The notes beneath the pieces were generated by a model. It ran no database searches. It had not been told where the DNA came from and saw nothing but the letters and a program-made list of their open reading frames with translations. Position numbers and translations under genes: made by a program. Shown here one piece after another: positions 24,786 through 34,824 of a stretch of DNA of 64,000 bases. This DNA is from Planctomycetota bacterium. Lineage in GTDB: Bacteria > Planctomycetota > Phycisphaerae > SM23-33. Location of the stretch: the NCBI GenBank assembly GCA_009908915.1, contig JAAAOJ010000048.1, positions 1-64,000 of the forward strand, written 5' to 3'. Within the stretch, counting starts at the first letter, position 1. Each line of letters begins with the position of its first letter.

Positions 24786-26905
24786 CGCCTCGGGCCTCGT
24801 CCACGCTGGCGGTGACGCTGCTGGTGATCCTGCCGGCCGTCATGCTTTTCCCCGTGTGGAGCAACCCGACGTCCGCCGGTGAGGACGACGTGTTGTATTA
24901 CTTCCCCGTCCGCGCACAGACCGGCCAGGCCCTCGCTCGCGGCGAGTGGCCGATGCGGGATCCGCTGACCGCCGGCGGGGCACCGGTTTTCGGCGACCCC
25001 CAGTCGGCGGTGCTGTTTCCGGGGACGTGGCTCTTCGCGATCTGGCCGGCGACACTGGCCTACAGTGCCAACATCGTCCTGGCCTTCACGATCATGGGCA
25101 CCGGCATGTGGGTCTACCTTGGCACGCTGGGGTTGTCGCGTCCGGCGCGGCTGCTGGCCGCAATGGCGATGATGTTCAGTGGCTTCATGGTCGGCCATCG
25201 CGTGCATCTGGCGGTGATCCAATCGGCGTGCTTTTTGCCGTGGGGGCTGACGGCCCTGGAATGGCTGACCGCGCGTCCGCCGCGCGGGCTCGCGCTGCTC
25301 GTACCAACAGGGGCGCTGGCGGTGCTGGCCGGTCACTGGCCGACGGTGATCCACATGGGCATGATCTGGGCGGCGTACCTCCTGCTTCGCGTTCGACCGC
25401 TGGCGCGGGGGCTTCTGACGGCGGGCGTTGCGGGTGTGCTGGTCGTGGCGGTCTGCTGGCCGCAGCTGCAGGCGACGGTGGACGTGATGGCCCAAGCCAC
25501 GCGCGGGCAGATCCGCTACGCCGCCGTCGGCGAGAACAGCTACTGTCCGGCCGCGGCGGTGTTGTGGCTGTTTCCGTTCCTGATGGGTACGCGGACGCCG
25601 AACCTCTATGGTCAGCCCTGGTGGGGGGCGTGGCACCTCTGCGAGATGCTGGGCTACGTGGGGCTGGTGACGCTCGTACTGGCCGGGGCCGCGGCGTGGC
25701 GGCTGTTCCGCCGGCCGGACGAGGGCGCCGCCGACTCGTCGTGGCGGCCGGTCGTGCGGACGTGGGTGTGGATTACGGCCGGGGCGACGGTGTTTATGCT
25801 CGGCTACTACCTGCCCACGTATTGGCTGGTCCACGGAATCCCGGTACTTGGCATCGTGCGGTGTCCGGCACGAATGATCCTGGCGGTCGACGTTGCCGTG
25901 GCCACACTGGCGGCCGTGGCGCTGCATGCGATTCTGACCGGATCGCCACAGGCGTCGGCTGTCGCCGCCGCGGCCCGCTGCGGTGCAACGCGCGTCCTGC
26001 CGCTGTCGATGGGCGCCGCCCTGCTGCTGGTGTTGTTGCTGGGGCTTGTGGGGCTGTGGTGGTGGCCGGCGCACCTTCCCATGCCCTTTGCCGGCACGGC
26101 CACCGAAGCGCTGCAATCACTCGTGCCGTGGCGACCGGCCGTGCTGATACCGCTGCTGCTGCTCGTGGCGACGGCGGCGGCCGTCAAGGCCTGGCTCGCG
26201 AGACCGCGGCGTCGGGTATGGTTGCTGCTGCTGTTGCTGGTGGTGGATCTCGGGACCGTTGTCCGCTGGGTGGACGTGCCGGCCGAGGATGTCGTCGGGC
26301 CCGATGCGTATCGTTCCCCGGCGGCGGCCTGGCTGAAAGTCCACGGCGGCGAGGCGGGCAGCTACCGCATCTGGGCACTCGGTAACCCGTACGGCCATCG
26401 GCAGCCGGAGCTTCTGCTGGCACGGACGAACGTTTTGCACGGCGTCGCGACGATCTCGACGTATGGCCCTTTCATTTCGCCATCACACGTCGAGGCCCTC
26501 GGTTTCGACATCTACGGTACGAACAGCCGCTGGCGCGATCTGCTGGCCGACCGCGACCTGCTGCGACGCTGCGGCGTACGCTACCTGCTGGCGGAGGCTG
26601 GCAGCGACTACGCGCGGACGATCGCGGGCGTTCGCGAGGCGAGGCCCGGCGGGCGGTCGTTCTACCGACCCGTAGCCGCCTGCGCAGCCGTTCGGCCCGG
26701 CGACCCGCCGGTGATGATCTACGAGCTTGCCGGTGACACAGCAGGTCTCATGTTCGGCGATCCGCCGGACACCGGCTTTGACGTCGAGGGCGCAGCGAGC
26801 GTCAATCGGCGGCTGATTCGCGTGACGCTGCCGGCGACGGGGGTCTGGCTGGCCATCTGCGCGGGCTGGTGGCTGCGGCGACAGTATTTCCAGAGCGATA
26901 CCTGA
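24782..26905 (+). CDS. YfhO-like multi-spanning membrane protein
   Basis: About 707 residues with 11-13 predicted membrane helices. The first extracytoplasmic loop reads YYFPVRAQTGQALARGEWPM followed by RDPLTAGGAPVFGDPQSAV. This is the acidic loop pattern (D..YYFP...G..P.W.P....G.P...DPQS....P) of YfhO and GT-C type glycosyltransferases, which use polyprenyl-linked sugars. The C-terminal part is soluble and ends with one more helix (VTLPATGVWLAICAGWWLRR). The donor and acceptor are unknown. The GTG start at 24782 overlaps the DUF58 stop codon; the frame is open upstream, but that part belongs to the DUF58 coding region. Confidence 0.78.
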   Translation: MTPRASSTLAVTLLVILPAVMLFPVWSNPTSAGEDDVLYYFPVRAQTGQALARGEWPMRDPLTAGGAPVFGDPQSAVLFPGTWLFAIWPATLAYSANIVLAFTIMGTGMWVYLGTLGLSRPARLLAAMAMMFSGFMVGHRVHLAVIQSACFLPWGLTALEWLTARPPRGLALLVPTGALAVLAGHWPTVIHMGMIWAAYLLLRVRPLARGLLTAGVAGVLVVAVCWPQLQATVDVMAQATRGQIRYAAVGENSYCPAAAVLWLFPFLMGTRTPNLYGQPWWGAWHLCEMLGYVGLVTLVLAGAAAWRLFRRPDEGAADSSWRPVVRTWVWITAGATVFMLGYYLPTYWLVHGIPVLGIVRCPARMILAVDVAVATLAAVALHAILTGSPQASAVAAAARCGATRVLPLSMGAALLLVLLLGLVGLWWWPAHLPMPFAGTATEALQSLVPWRPAVLIPLLLLVATAAAVKAWLARPRRRVWLLLLLLVVDLGTVVRWVDVPAEDVVGPDAYRSPAAAWLKVHGGEAGSYRIWALGNPYGHRQPELLLARTNVLHGVATISTYGPFISPSHVEALGFDIYGTNSRWRDLLADRDLLRRCGVRYLLAEAGSDYARTIAGVREARPGGRSFYRPVAACAAVRPGDPPVMIYELAGDTAGLMFGDPPDTGFDVEGAASVNRRLIRVTLPATGVWLAICAGWWLRRQYFQSDT

Positions 26906-26998
26906 GAACCGATGCGGGGTTTCAGGCGTATAGACTGGAAGTAGCGGGGCATGCGATACGCCCCATGAGATGGACGGAATAGACACGAGGAGACGAGT

Positions 26999-28558
26999 AT
27001 GCAGATCAACGTACGCGACGTGGAACCACGGGACACCAGGCGGCGCTGGAGAATCGCCCTCATCACGGGGATCGTAGCATTGACGATGCTCCTGACGACC
27101 CCGATGGTCGTCCAGGAAATCGCCTATGCCATGGAGAAGGGCAGACACGAGGCTGCTCGCGAGCATCTCGATGTCATGAGCCGCAAGGACGACATCTCGC
27201 CACTGTTCAATGCGGTGGCCGAGGCGGTGAAGCCTTCCGTGGTGGTTATCCACGCATCCAAGAAGGTCAAGGTCCGCAGCGGCGGGATCCCCGACGAGTT
27301 CCTGCGAGACCTGCCGTTCGAGCTGCCGCCGGAGCTGCGCCGCAGGCGCGGCGAGGATCGGTTCCGCGTGCTGCGCGGCGAGGGCAGCGGCGTGATCGTC
27401 GACGCGGAGAAGGGCTATATCCTGACGAACTACCACGTCGCCGGCGATGCCGACAAGTTGGAGATCATTCTCGCCGACGGCCGATCCTTTGAAAGCGAAT
27501 GGGTCCGCGGCGATGCCAAAACCGACCTGGCCGTGATCAAGATCAACGCCGACAACCTGATCGCCTGCCCCCTGGGCAACAGCGACGACCTGAAGGTCGG
27601 TCACTGGGTGCTGGCGATCGGCTCGCCGATGGGCCTGCCGCAGACGGTGACCGCCGGTGTGGTCAGCGCAAAGGGCCGTGGCAGGACGTCCCGCGGCCCG
27701 CTTGGCGACCCGGAAGGTTATCGCAGCTACATCCAAACCGACGCGGCGATTAACCGCGGCAACTCCGGCGGGCCGCTGGTGAACATGAAGGGCGAGGTGG
27801 TCGGCATTAACACGATGATTCTCTCCAACACCGGCATGTTCCAGGGCGTCGGCATGTCGATCCCGTCGAACATGGCTCGTAACATCATGGACCAGCTCGT
27901 GGAGAGCGGCAAGGTGGTCCGGGGCTACCTGGGCGTTCACATTCAGAACATTGACGAACCACTCGCCGAAAGCTTTCGTCTGCCGAATGCGCGCGGCGCC
28001 CTGGTCACGCAAGTCCAGGCCGACAGTCCTGCCGAGAAGGGCGGCCTGAAAGTTGAGGACTTCATCACCGCCGTTGACGGCAAGGCCGTACGGAACGTCA
28101 ATCAGCTGCGCAACGTTATCGCGGCCATGCCTCCCGGCGCGACGACCAAACTGACAGTCATGCGGGACGGCGAGGAAGAAACGGTGACGATCGAACTGGG
28201 CACGCTGCCGGAGGATACTGCGGTGTCCACAATTGGCGGCGAGGAAGACAACGGCCAGGCGGCGGTCGAACGTTACGGCTTCGACGTTCGCACGCTGACC
28301 GACGCGTTGCGTGAGGAACTCGGCTATGGCGCGGAGATTTCCGGGGCCGTCGTCGAGAAGGTCGCACCCACGAGCGACGCCGCCGAAGTCGGCCTGCGCC
28401 CGGGCATGGTCATCACGCACGTGGACAAGAAAGCCGTCCAATCGGCGTCCGATCTGGCGTCGGCGATCAAGGGCGCCGGCGATGCCGTCGGCATACGACT
28501 CCGCGTTGCCACGCCGAAGGGCGGACGGCTTTACTTCTTCGTGCCTGCAGCGAAGTAA
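26999..28558 (+). CDS. HtrA/DegP-family periplasmic serine protease
   Basis: A 519-residue envelope quality-control protease. One N-terminal hydrophobic segment at about residues 18-38 anchors or exports it. The trypsin-like domain has the full triad: His146 (TNYHV), Asp176 (KTDLAVIK) and Ser256 (GNSGGPL). Two PDZ domains follow, at about residues 305-400 (GYLGVHIQNID) and 430-515, and should bind unfolded C-termini. An unusually basic and acidic loop (RRRRGEDRFR) precedes the triad His region. ACGAGGAGACGAGT before ATG 26999 is a strong ribosome-binding site, and a strong terminator lies at 28588-28621. Close to MucD/DegP in architecture. Confidence 0.93.
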   Translation: MQINVRDVEPRDTRRRWRIALITGIVALTMLLTTPMVVQEIAYAMEKGRHEAAREHLDVMSRKDDISPLFNAVAEAVKPSVVVIHASKKVKVRSGGIPDEFLRDLPFELPPELRRRRGEDRFRVLRGEGSGVIVDAEKGYILTNYHVAGDADKLEIILADGRSFESEWVRGDAKTDLAVIKINADNLIACPLGNSDDLKVGHWVLAIGSPMGLPQTVTAGVVSAKGRGRTSRGPLGDPEGYRSYIQTDAAINRGNSGGPLVNMKGEVVGINTMILSNTGMFQGVGMSIPSNMARNIMDQLVESGKVVRGYLGVHIQNIDEPLAESFRLPNARGALVTQVQADSPAEKGGLKVEDFITAVDGKAVRNVNQLRNVIAAMPPGATTKLTVMRDGEEETVTIELGTLPEDTAVSTIGGEEDNGQAAVERYGFDVRTLTDALREELGYGAEISGAVVEKVAPTSDAAEVGLRPGMVITHVDKKAVQSASDLASAIKGAGDAVGIRLRVATPKGGRLYFFVPAAK

Positions 28559-28587
28559 GCGTCACGACATATCGTATGTCTCACCAG

Positions 28588-28621
28588 CGCGGTCGTCGCA
28601 CAGCGGCGGCCGCGTTTTTTT
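28588..28621 (+). terminator. Intrinsic terminator of the HtrA gene
   Basis: An 11-bp stem (CGCGGTCGTCG / CGGCGGCCGCG, with two G-U pairs) and a CACAG loop are followed by seven T. It starts 30 nt after the HtrA stop codon. This is the clearest rho-independent terminator in the window. Confidence 0.85.
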
Positions 28622-28724
28622 CATGTGGCCGCTTGCCCTGGGCGCCTAGAATATCGGCAGACGCCTCCTGGCTTTACGCCATGCCGGGACCTGCAACGTG
28701 TCGTACCCACAGGAGCAGCTGACC

Positions 28725-29144
28725 ATGATTGACATCAGTATTGTCCAGGCCGCGGATACATCGCGGCCTGGCGACCGGGCGCCTCGAGCGGCCGGTTCGG
28801 CAGACGTTCGCGCGAGCTACCACGCGTACTGCCCCGGCGAGACGTGGAAACCGGCCGTCAACCTCTACGAAGACGAGGTCAATTACTACGTCGTCGTCGA
28901 CCTCTCCGGAACCGGTAGTCACGCCATCGAGGTCCATTACCATGACGGCGAACTCACCATTGCCGGCCATCGGCCCACACCACCGCCCCCCGAATGCGTC
29001 GGCGAGCTCAAACTGCACCATATGGAGATTGACCATGGGAAGTTCCAGCGATCCGTGAGAATGCCCGCCGACGTCGACGTCGACACCATCGATGCGGTCT
29101 ACCGGACGGGACAGCTTCTGATTACCCTTCCCAAGCGTCGCTGA
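28725..29144 (+). CDS. Small heat-shock protein, Hsp20 family
   Basis: A 139-residue protein with an alpha-crystallin domain from about residue 40. WKPAVNLYEDEVNYYVVVDL is the first pair of strands and KFQRSVRMPADVDVDTIDAV followed by GQLLITLPKRR is the conserved end (the A-x-x-x-x-G-x-L-x-I/V-x-x-P motif is partly kept as YRTGQLLITLP). It would hold unfolded proteins for refolding or degradation. AGGAG at 28711-28715 sets the ATG at 28725 over an upstream in-frame start at 28698. Its stop is only 2 nt before the lon start, so the two are almost certainly one transcript. Confidence 0.88.
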   Translation: MIDISIVQAADTSRPGDRAPRAAGSADVRASYHAYCPGETWKPAVNLYEDEVNYYVVVDLSGTGSHAIEVHYHDGELTIAGHRPTPPPPECVGELKLHHMEIDHGKFQRSVRMPADVDVDTIDAVYRTGQLLITLPKRR

Positions 29145-29146
29145 AG

Positions 29147-31639
29147 ATGAGGACCATGCCCGACGATACCGTCAATGCAATATCGCAGGAGACAGACGAA
29201 GAGGACGAGTCCGTCGTCATCGTCTCGCCCGACAAGAGCGACATCACCCGGCGGGTGGAGGTCAGCATCCCCGACGTGGTGGCCGTGCTGCCGCTTCGCA
29301 ATACGGTGACGTTCCCCGGCACGGTCGTGCCGTTGACCGTTCAGCGCGAATCGTCCCGCTCGCTGCTGGCCGACGTGCTGCCCGACGAGAAGGTTATCGC
29401 GACCATCGCTCAGCGGCATCCGGATACCGACGCGCCCGGCCCGGACGATCTCTATGAGATCGGCACGGCGATGATGGTTCTCAAGCTGTTCCGCGTGGAA
29501 GAAGACCGCCAGAACGCGATCGTCCACGGCCTGGCGCGAATCCAGGTAAGCGAGTGGATCACGGACGGTCCGTACCTGCGGGCCCGCGTGGAGATACGCA
29601 AGGACGACGTGCCGACCGGGCCGCGGATCGATGCCCAGATGCTGAACACCCGCGAGTTGGCGTCGCAGGTCATTGAACTGTCGAGCAACATTCCCGACGA
29701 AGCCGGGGTCGTTCTTGACACAATCGAACAACCCGGCGCGCTGGCTGATTTCCTGGCCAGCAACCTGCAGATCGAAACGCCCGCCAAGCAGCGTATACTC
29801 GCCGAGCTTGACGTTACCAAGCGGCTGGAGCTCGTCAGCACCGAAATGCAGCGGCAGATCGACCTGTTGGAACTGTCCGGCAAGATCCGCGAGAAGGTCC
29901 GGGCGAATATCGACAAGTCCCAACGCGAGTACTACCTCCGCGAGCAGCTTCAGGCGATCCAGAAGGAACTCGGCATCAGCGACGAACGGGGCGAGGAAAT
30001 TGCCCAGCTCCGCAAGGCGGTCGACGAAGCCAACATGCCGGACGACGTGGACGAAGAGGCCCGTCGCGAGTTGAAGCGTCTCGAGGGCCTGCCGGCTGCA
30101 AGCCCGGAAAACACCGTTCTGCGGACCTATATCGAGGTGTTGTGTGAGCTGCCGTGGAATGAGGCGACCGAGGATAACCTGGATGTTCGGCAGGCCGAAA
30201 CAATCCTCGATGAGGACCACTACGACCTCGAGAAGATCAAACGCCGCATCCTCGAATACCTCGCCGTCCGCAAACTTGCGCCCGAATCGCGCGGGCCGAT
30301 TCTCTGCTTCGTCGGGCCGCCCGGCGTCGGCAAGACCTCTCTCGGCAAATCCATCGCCCGTGCATTGGGCCGACGGTTCATCCGCATGTCCCTCGGCGGC
30401 ATGCGCGACGAAGCGGAACTCCGCGGCCACCGGCGAACGTACGTCGGGTCGATGCCCGGCCGTATCATCCAGGAGATCCGCAAGGCCGGCACGAACAATC
30501 CGGTCTTCATGCTCGATGAACTCGACAAGGTCGGCCAGGACTTCCGCGGCGACCCCACCAGTGCGTTGCTGGAGATTCTGGATCCCGCACAGAACGGCAC
30601 GTTCCAGGACCGTTATCTCGGCGTACCGTTCGATCTGTCAAGAGTGATGTTCATCGGCACGGCCAACACCAGCGAGCCGGTACCCGCCGCGCTGCGCGAC
30701 CGCATGGAAGTTATCGACCTGCCGGGCTACACCGAGCAGGAGAAACTGCACATCGCCAGGCGATACCTCGTCAAGCGGCAGATCGAGGCCAACGGCCTGA
30801 CCGCCTCGCAGGCCAAGTGGAAAGACGAAGCGATCCGCCGCATCATCAGCGAGTATACGCGCGAGTCCGGCGTCCGCGAACTGGAGCGCCAGATCGGCAC
30901 GGTCTGTCGTGGCATTGCCGCGAAGATTGCCGCCGGTACGGCCCGAAGCCGAACGGTCAACCGCAAACTGGTGCGCGAGCTGCTCGGCCCGCCGTCCCAC
31001 GAGAGCGAACTGGCCATGCGGACGAGCACGCCCGGCGTAGCGACCGGCCTGGCCTACACGCCGGTCGGCGGGCAGATCATGTTTATCGAGGCGACCCGCT
31101 ATCCCGGCACGGGGAAGCTGCAGTTGACCGGGCAGATTGGCGACGTTATGCGCGAGTCTGCACAGGCCGCCATGAGCCTTGTCCGCTCGCAAGCCGAGGA
31201 CGAAGGCATTCCGGCCGAGACGTTCACGGAGCACGACATTCACGTCCACGTGCCCGCCGGGGCCGTGCCGAAGGACGGTCCGTCGGCCGGTGTGACGATG
31301 GTGACAGCCCTGCTGAGCCTCGTTCGCGGCGAGCCGGTTCGCGCCGACGTGGCCATGACGGGCGAGATCTCACTGCGTGGGCTGGTCCTGCCGATCGGCG
31401 GCGTGAAGGAGAAGCTCCTTGCGGCCAAGCGGGCGGGCATCTCGACGGTGATCATGCCCGAACGCAACCGCAAGGACCTCGAAGACGTCCCCGAGGATGC
31501 GAGGAAGTCGCTCGCCTGTCACTTCGTCCGCCACATCGACGAGGTCCTCGCCACGGCCCTTGACGGCAAGGCCTCCGGCAAAGGCACGTCGTCCGGCAAG
31601 ACCAAGCGGCGAAAGAAGAAGGCCGCCAGGCAGTTGTAG
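29147..31639 (+). CDS. lon: ATP-dependent protease La (Lon)
   Basis: An 830-residue LonA protease that degrades damaged and regulatory proteins in the cytoplasm. Order: N-terminal substrate domain (VAVLPLRNTVTFPGTVVPLT) to about residue 240; a coiled region (REYYLREQLQAIQKELG); AAA+ module with Walker A GPPGVGKT (Lys396); protease domain with the Ser713 (KDGPSAG) and Lys754 (GGVKEK) dyad. The C-terminal tail is very lysine-rich (KGTSSGKTKRRKKKAARQ), as seen in other planctomycete proteins. Start at ATG 29147 is 2 nt from the hsp20 stop; ATG 29156 is an alternative. Co-expression of Hsp20 and Lon fits a heat-shock operon. Confidence 0.96.
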   Translation: MRTMPDDTVNAISQETDEEDESVVIVSPDKSDITRRVEVSIPDVVAVLPLRNTVTFPGTVVPLTVQRESSRSLLADVLPDEKVIATIAQRHPDTDAPGPDDLYEIGTAMMVLKLFRVEEDRQNAIVHGLARIQVSEWITDGPYLRARVEIRKDDVPTGPRIDAQMLNTRELASQVIELSSNIPDEAGVVLDTIEQPGALADFLASNLQIETPAKQRILAELDVTKRLELVSTEMQRQIDLLELSGKIREKVRANIDKSQREYYLREQLQAIQKELGISDERGEEIAQLRKAVDEANMPDDVDEEARRELKRLEGLPAASPENTVLRTYIEVLCELPWNEATEDNLDVRQAETILDEDHYDLEKIKRRILEYLAVRKLAPESRGPILCFVGPPGVGKTSLGKSIARALGRRFIRMSLGGMRDEAELRGHRRTYVGSMPGRIIQEIRKAGTNNPVFMLDELDKVGQDFRGDPTSALLEILDPAQNGTFQDRYLGVPFDLSRVMFIGTANTSEPVPAALRDRMEVIDLPGYTEQEKLHIARRYLVKRQIEANGLTASQAKWKDEAIRRIISEYTRESGVRELERQIGTVCRGIAAKIAAGTARSRTVNRKLVRELLGPPSHESELAMRTSTPGVATGLAYTPVGGQIMFIEATRYPGTGKLQLTGQIGDVMRESAQAAMSLVRSQAEDEGIPAETFTEHDIHVHVPAGAVPKDGPSAGVTMVTALLSLVRGEPVRADVAMTGEISLRGLVLPIGGVKEKLLAAKRAGISTVIMPERNRKDLEDVPEDARKSLACHFVRHIDEVLATALDGKASGKGTSSGKTKRRKKKAARQL

Positions 31640-31644
31640 TGCTC

Positions 31645-31745
31645 CAGCAAGAGAAGGGCCTGGGATGTGAGGGCCGGTGGGCCTCAGTGAAGAGAATGCT
31701 GCCATGCGCGAGTTCAATACGCTTCGCATGAAAGACGTGGGCTGA
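31645..31745. repeat. Short repeat between lon and polA, copy 1
   Basis: GAGAAGGGCCTGGGATGTGA, then GGGCCGGTGGGCCTCAGTGA, then AGAGAA, closely resembles GAGAAGGGCATGCTGTGTGA, then GGGTCGGTGGGCCTGACGGA, then AGAGAA, at 34683-34728. The two copies flank polA in the same orientation. Otherwise the convergent lon-polA gap holds nothing recognised. Confidence 0.55.
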
Positions 31746-31748
31746 GAA

Positions 31749-34529
31749 CTACTTCGCCTCCAGCCAGTTTTCGCCGATGCCGACATCAACCTTCAGCGGC
31801 ACGGCCAGATCGATCGCGCTGGTCATCTCCTCGACGATCATGGCCTCTTCGGCCTCGGCGGCGCCGGCCGGCGTTTCAAAGACCAGTTCGTCGTGAATCT
31901 GCAGGAGCATCGTCGACGGTCGGGCCTCCTCGCGCAGACGCCGGTCGAGGTTGACCATTGCCTGCTTGATGAGGTCGGCCGCGGAGCCCTGCACCACTGA
32001 GTTGATCGCCAGCCGTTCGGCCGCGGCCCGCGCCTGCGGATTGCGGGCGTCGATGTCGGTGATGTTCCGCCGCCGCTTGAAGATCGTCTCAACGTAGCCA
32101 TTGTCCTTGGCCTGTGTGATGCAGGCATCCAGGAACTCGCGAATCCGTGGGAAACGACGGTGGTACGTACGGATGAAGTCGGCCGCTTCCTTCCGAGGAA
32201 TCTGCAATCCGCGGGCCAGGCCGTAGGCGGTCTGGCCGTAGATGATGCCAAAGTTCACGCCCTTGGCACGGCTGCGTTGTGCCGGCGTCACGTCCGCCAG
32301 CGGCACGGCGAAGACCTCGCTGGCCACGATGGCGTGAATGTCCTGGTCGTCGGCGAAGGCCTGCATGAGCGTCTCGTCACGGCAGAAGTGGGCGAGCATG
32401 CGCAACTCCACCTGCGAGTAATCCGCCGCCAGCAGCAGGCAGCCCTCGTCGGCCACGAAGGCCGAGCGAATGCGGCGTCCCTGTTCGGTGCGGATCGGGA
32501 TGTTCTGCAGGTTGGGGTCGCTGCTGGACAGCCGGCCCGTTGCCGTGCCCGCCTGGTGGAAGCTCGTATGCACGCGCTGCGTGCCGGCGTGGATGCACTC
32601 GCCGAGGGCTTTGAGGTACGTGCCGATCAGCTTGGTCAGCTTGCGGTATTCCAGGATTAACCGGGGCAGGGGTGGCTTGTCCGGATGCTCGGAGGCCAGT
32701 TGTGCCAGGACACCGCTGTCCGTGCTCGGGCCGGTCTTGGTTCGCTTGACGACCGGGAAGTCGAGGACCTCAAAAAGGATCTCGCCGAGCTGCTTGGGCG
32801 AGTCCGCGTTGAACTGCCGCCCAGCGGCTTCGATGACCTGCTCGTGCAGGCGGTCAGCTTCGCCGGACAGCTCGACGCTCATGGTCTTGAGTCGCTGAGG
32901 GTCGACGCGGATACCGGTGCGTTCCATGTCGGCCAGGACGGGCAGCAGAGGCATTTCCAGTTCGTTGAACAGCCGGTCCAGACCCTCGGCCTGCAGCTGC
33001 GGGCGTAGGTGTTCGGCTAGCCGCAGGGCGATGTCCGCGTCCTCGGCGGCGTAGGGAGCCACCGTGTCAGTCGGCACGGCGTCCATGGTCGTCTGGTTGC
33101 GCCCCTTGCCGATGATCTCCTCGATGGGGATGCATTTGTGGTTCAGCATCTCCATCGCCAGCGCATCCAGCTTGTACGTCAGCCGCGAGCCGTCCAGCAC
33201 GTGGGCGGCCACCATCGTATCGAAGATCGGCCCGGCGATGTGGTAGCCGGCCTGCTGCAGCACGATGTGGTCGTACTTCAGATTGTGGGCGATTGTCTCG
33301 ACCGTCCCGTCCGCCAGGACGGGGCCGATGGCCTCGCGAACCTGCTGCGGATCGAGCGTCACGGCCATCAGCGGCCCGGCGACGGGGATGTAGACGCCCT
33401 CGCCCGGCGTCCACGACAGGCTGATGCCGACCAACGACGCCCACATCGGCTGGACGCTGGTGGTCTCTGTATCGACGCTCAGCCGCGTGACACCCTTCAG
33501 TGCCTTGGCAACCTCCGCCAGGGCTTGCGGCGTGTCGATCAGCCGATAACGGAAGTCGGCCGCGGTGGTCGTCCGTGCCGGCACGGCGTCGGCCGGCGCC
33601 GTAGCCAAGTTGCGGTCAACCTCGCCGGCGCCGGTGGGTGTTGTGCCCGTCGCGGCCTGGGCGGCGGCGTCGAGATCGCTGATGAGCTGCTTGAAACCGA
33701 GCTCCTCAAACAACGGTCGGAGGTCGCCATAGTCCATCTCCTCCGTCCGCATCGCCTCGAGGTCCAACTCGATCGGCACATCGCGGTCGAGCTGGACGAG
33801 TTGACGCGACAGCCGCAGGTCGTCGGCGTGCTTCTTGAGGTTTTCACTGAGTTTCGGCGTCTGCTCATCAGCGTGTTTGAGCACGGCCTCGGCCGAGCCG
33901 TATTGTGCGACAAGTTTTACGGCCGTCTTCTGACCGACACCCGGCACGCCCGGAATATTGTCGCTGCTGTCGCCCATGAGCGCCTGGACCTCGATGGCCT
34001 CGTCGGGCCGATAGCCTTTGCTGGCTTCGATGGTCTCGGCGTCCAGCACGTCGTCCTTTATCGGGTCGTAGAGCACGCAGTGTGGGCCGACGAGCTGGTC
34101 GAGATCCTTGTCCCGACTGACGAGCACCACCTGCATTGCATCGCTGCCCAGCCGTTCGGCGATGGTCGCCAGAATATCGTCGGCCTCGTAGCCCTTGGCC
34201 TGCAGTAGCGGGATGCCCAGTGCCTTGACGGCCCGGACAATCTGCTCCTCCTGCGGCTTGAAGTCGTCGGGCACCGGCGGGCGGTTGGCCTTGTACTGCG
34301 GGTAGTCGGCCGTCCGCTTCAGCTCGGTCCGTGGACCGTCGATCGCCATGGCGAGATAGGTCGGTTGTCGCTCGCGGATGAACTTCAGCAGCATGCGGAT
34401 GAATATGAATGTCGCCCAGGTGGGCTGGCCGGCGGGGCCGGTCATGCTGCCGGGTCGCATGGCGTGATAGGCGCGAAAGATCTGCGAGTGGCCGTCGATG
34501 ACGTAGAAGCTCTGGGTGCGACTGGACAT
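31749..34529 (-). CDS. polA: DNA polymerase I
   Basis: A 926-residue replication and repair polymerase with three domains. First is a 5'-3' flap exonuclease (YVIDGHSQIFRAYHAMRP, and the helix-hairpin-helix PGVPGVGQKTAVKLVAQYG at about residue 190). Second is a 3'-5' proofreading domain that keeps the D-x-E motif in RLSVDTETTSVQP. Third is a family A polymerase with motif A LLLAADYSQVELRMLAHF, motif B RSRAKGVNFGIIYGQTAYGL and motif C LLQIHDELVFETP. All catalytic carboxylates are visible. The start ATG at 34529 has no strong ribosome-binding site. Short repeats lie on both sides of the gene. Confidence 0.97.
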   Translation of the reverse strand: MSSRTQSFYVIDGHSQIFRAYHAMRPGSMTGPAGQPTWATFIFIRMLLKFIRERQPTYLAMAIDGPRTELKRTADYPQYKANRPPVPDDFKPQEEQIVRAVKALGIPLLQAKGYEADDILATIAERLGSDAMQVVLVSRDKDLDQLVGPHCVLYDPIKDDVLDAETIEASKGYRPDEAIEVQALMGDSSDNIPGVPGVGQKTAVKLVAQYGSAEAVLKHADEQTPKLSENLKKHADDLRLSRQLVQLDRDVPIELDLEAMRTEEMDYGDLRPLFEELGFKQLISDLDAAAQAATGTTPTGAGEVDRNLATAPADAVPARTTTAADFRYRLIDTPQALAEVAKALKGVTRLSVDTETTSVQPMWASLVGISLSWTPGEGVYIPVAGPLMAVTLDPQQVREAIGPVLADGTVETIAHNLKYDHIVLQQAGYHIAGPIFDTMVAAHVLDGSRLTYKLDALAMEMLNHKCIPIEEIIGKGRNQTTMDAVPTDTVAPYAAEDADIALRLAEHLRPQLQAEGLDRLFNELEMPLLPVLADMERTGIRVDPQRLKTMSVELSGEADRLHEQVIEAAGRQFNADSPKQLGEILFEVLDFPVVKRTKTGPSTDSGVLAQLASEHPDKPPLPRLILEYRKLTKLIGTYLKALGECIHAGTQRVHTSFHQAGTATGRLSSSDPNLQNIPIRTEQGRRIRSAFVADEGCLLLAADYSQVELRMLAHFCRDETLMQAFADDQDIHAIVASEVFAVPLADVTPAQRSRAKGVNFGIIYGQTAYGLARGLQIPRKEAADFIRTYHRRFPRIREFLDACITQAKDNGYVETIFKRRRNITDIDARNPQARAAAERLAINSVVQGSAADLIKQAMVNLDRRLREEARPSTMLLQIHDELVFETPAGAAEAEEAMIVEEMTSAIDLAVPLKVDVGIGENWLEAK

Positions 34530-34682
34530 GCCGTCACGCTACCGCATGGGGCGCGACGGGTCAACACGCAGACTCCGCGGCGCGGGGGCAGACGCATTCC
34601 CTGCGCAGGCCATCTGCCCCGGAGGGGGGCGAGGTCAAAGACGTGAAATGCCCCGGCAGCACGGCCCAGACGGCCGTAGCTG

Positions 34683-34762
34683 GGAGAAGGGCATGCTGTG
34701 TGAGGGTCGGTGGGCCTGACGGAAGAGAAGACCCTCGCCCACCTCTCCCGGAGGGAAAGGAG
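34683..34762. repeat. Short repeats upstream of polA, copy 2
   Basis: This stretch combines the second copy of the block at 31645-31745 with the inverted copy of the hairpin repeat at 2869-2922 (GAAGAGAAGACCCTC, then CCTCTCCC-GGAGGGAAAGG). Together with copy C of family 1 it fills most of the 500-bp polA-AddA gap; no gene is visible there. Confidence 0.5.
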
Positions 34763-34824
34763 CCGGAAGCGCGGCTGTGGACTGTTGTTGACGCTTGCCG
34801 AGGCTCGACGAGCCGCTGGAGTAT

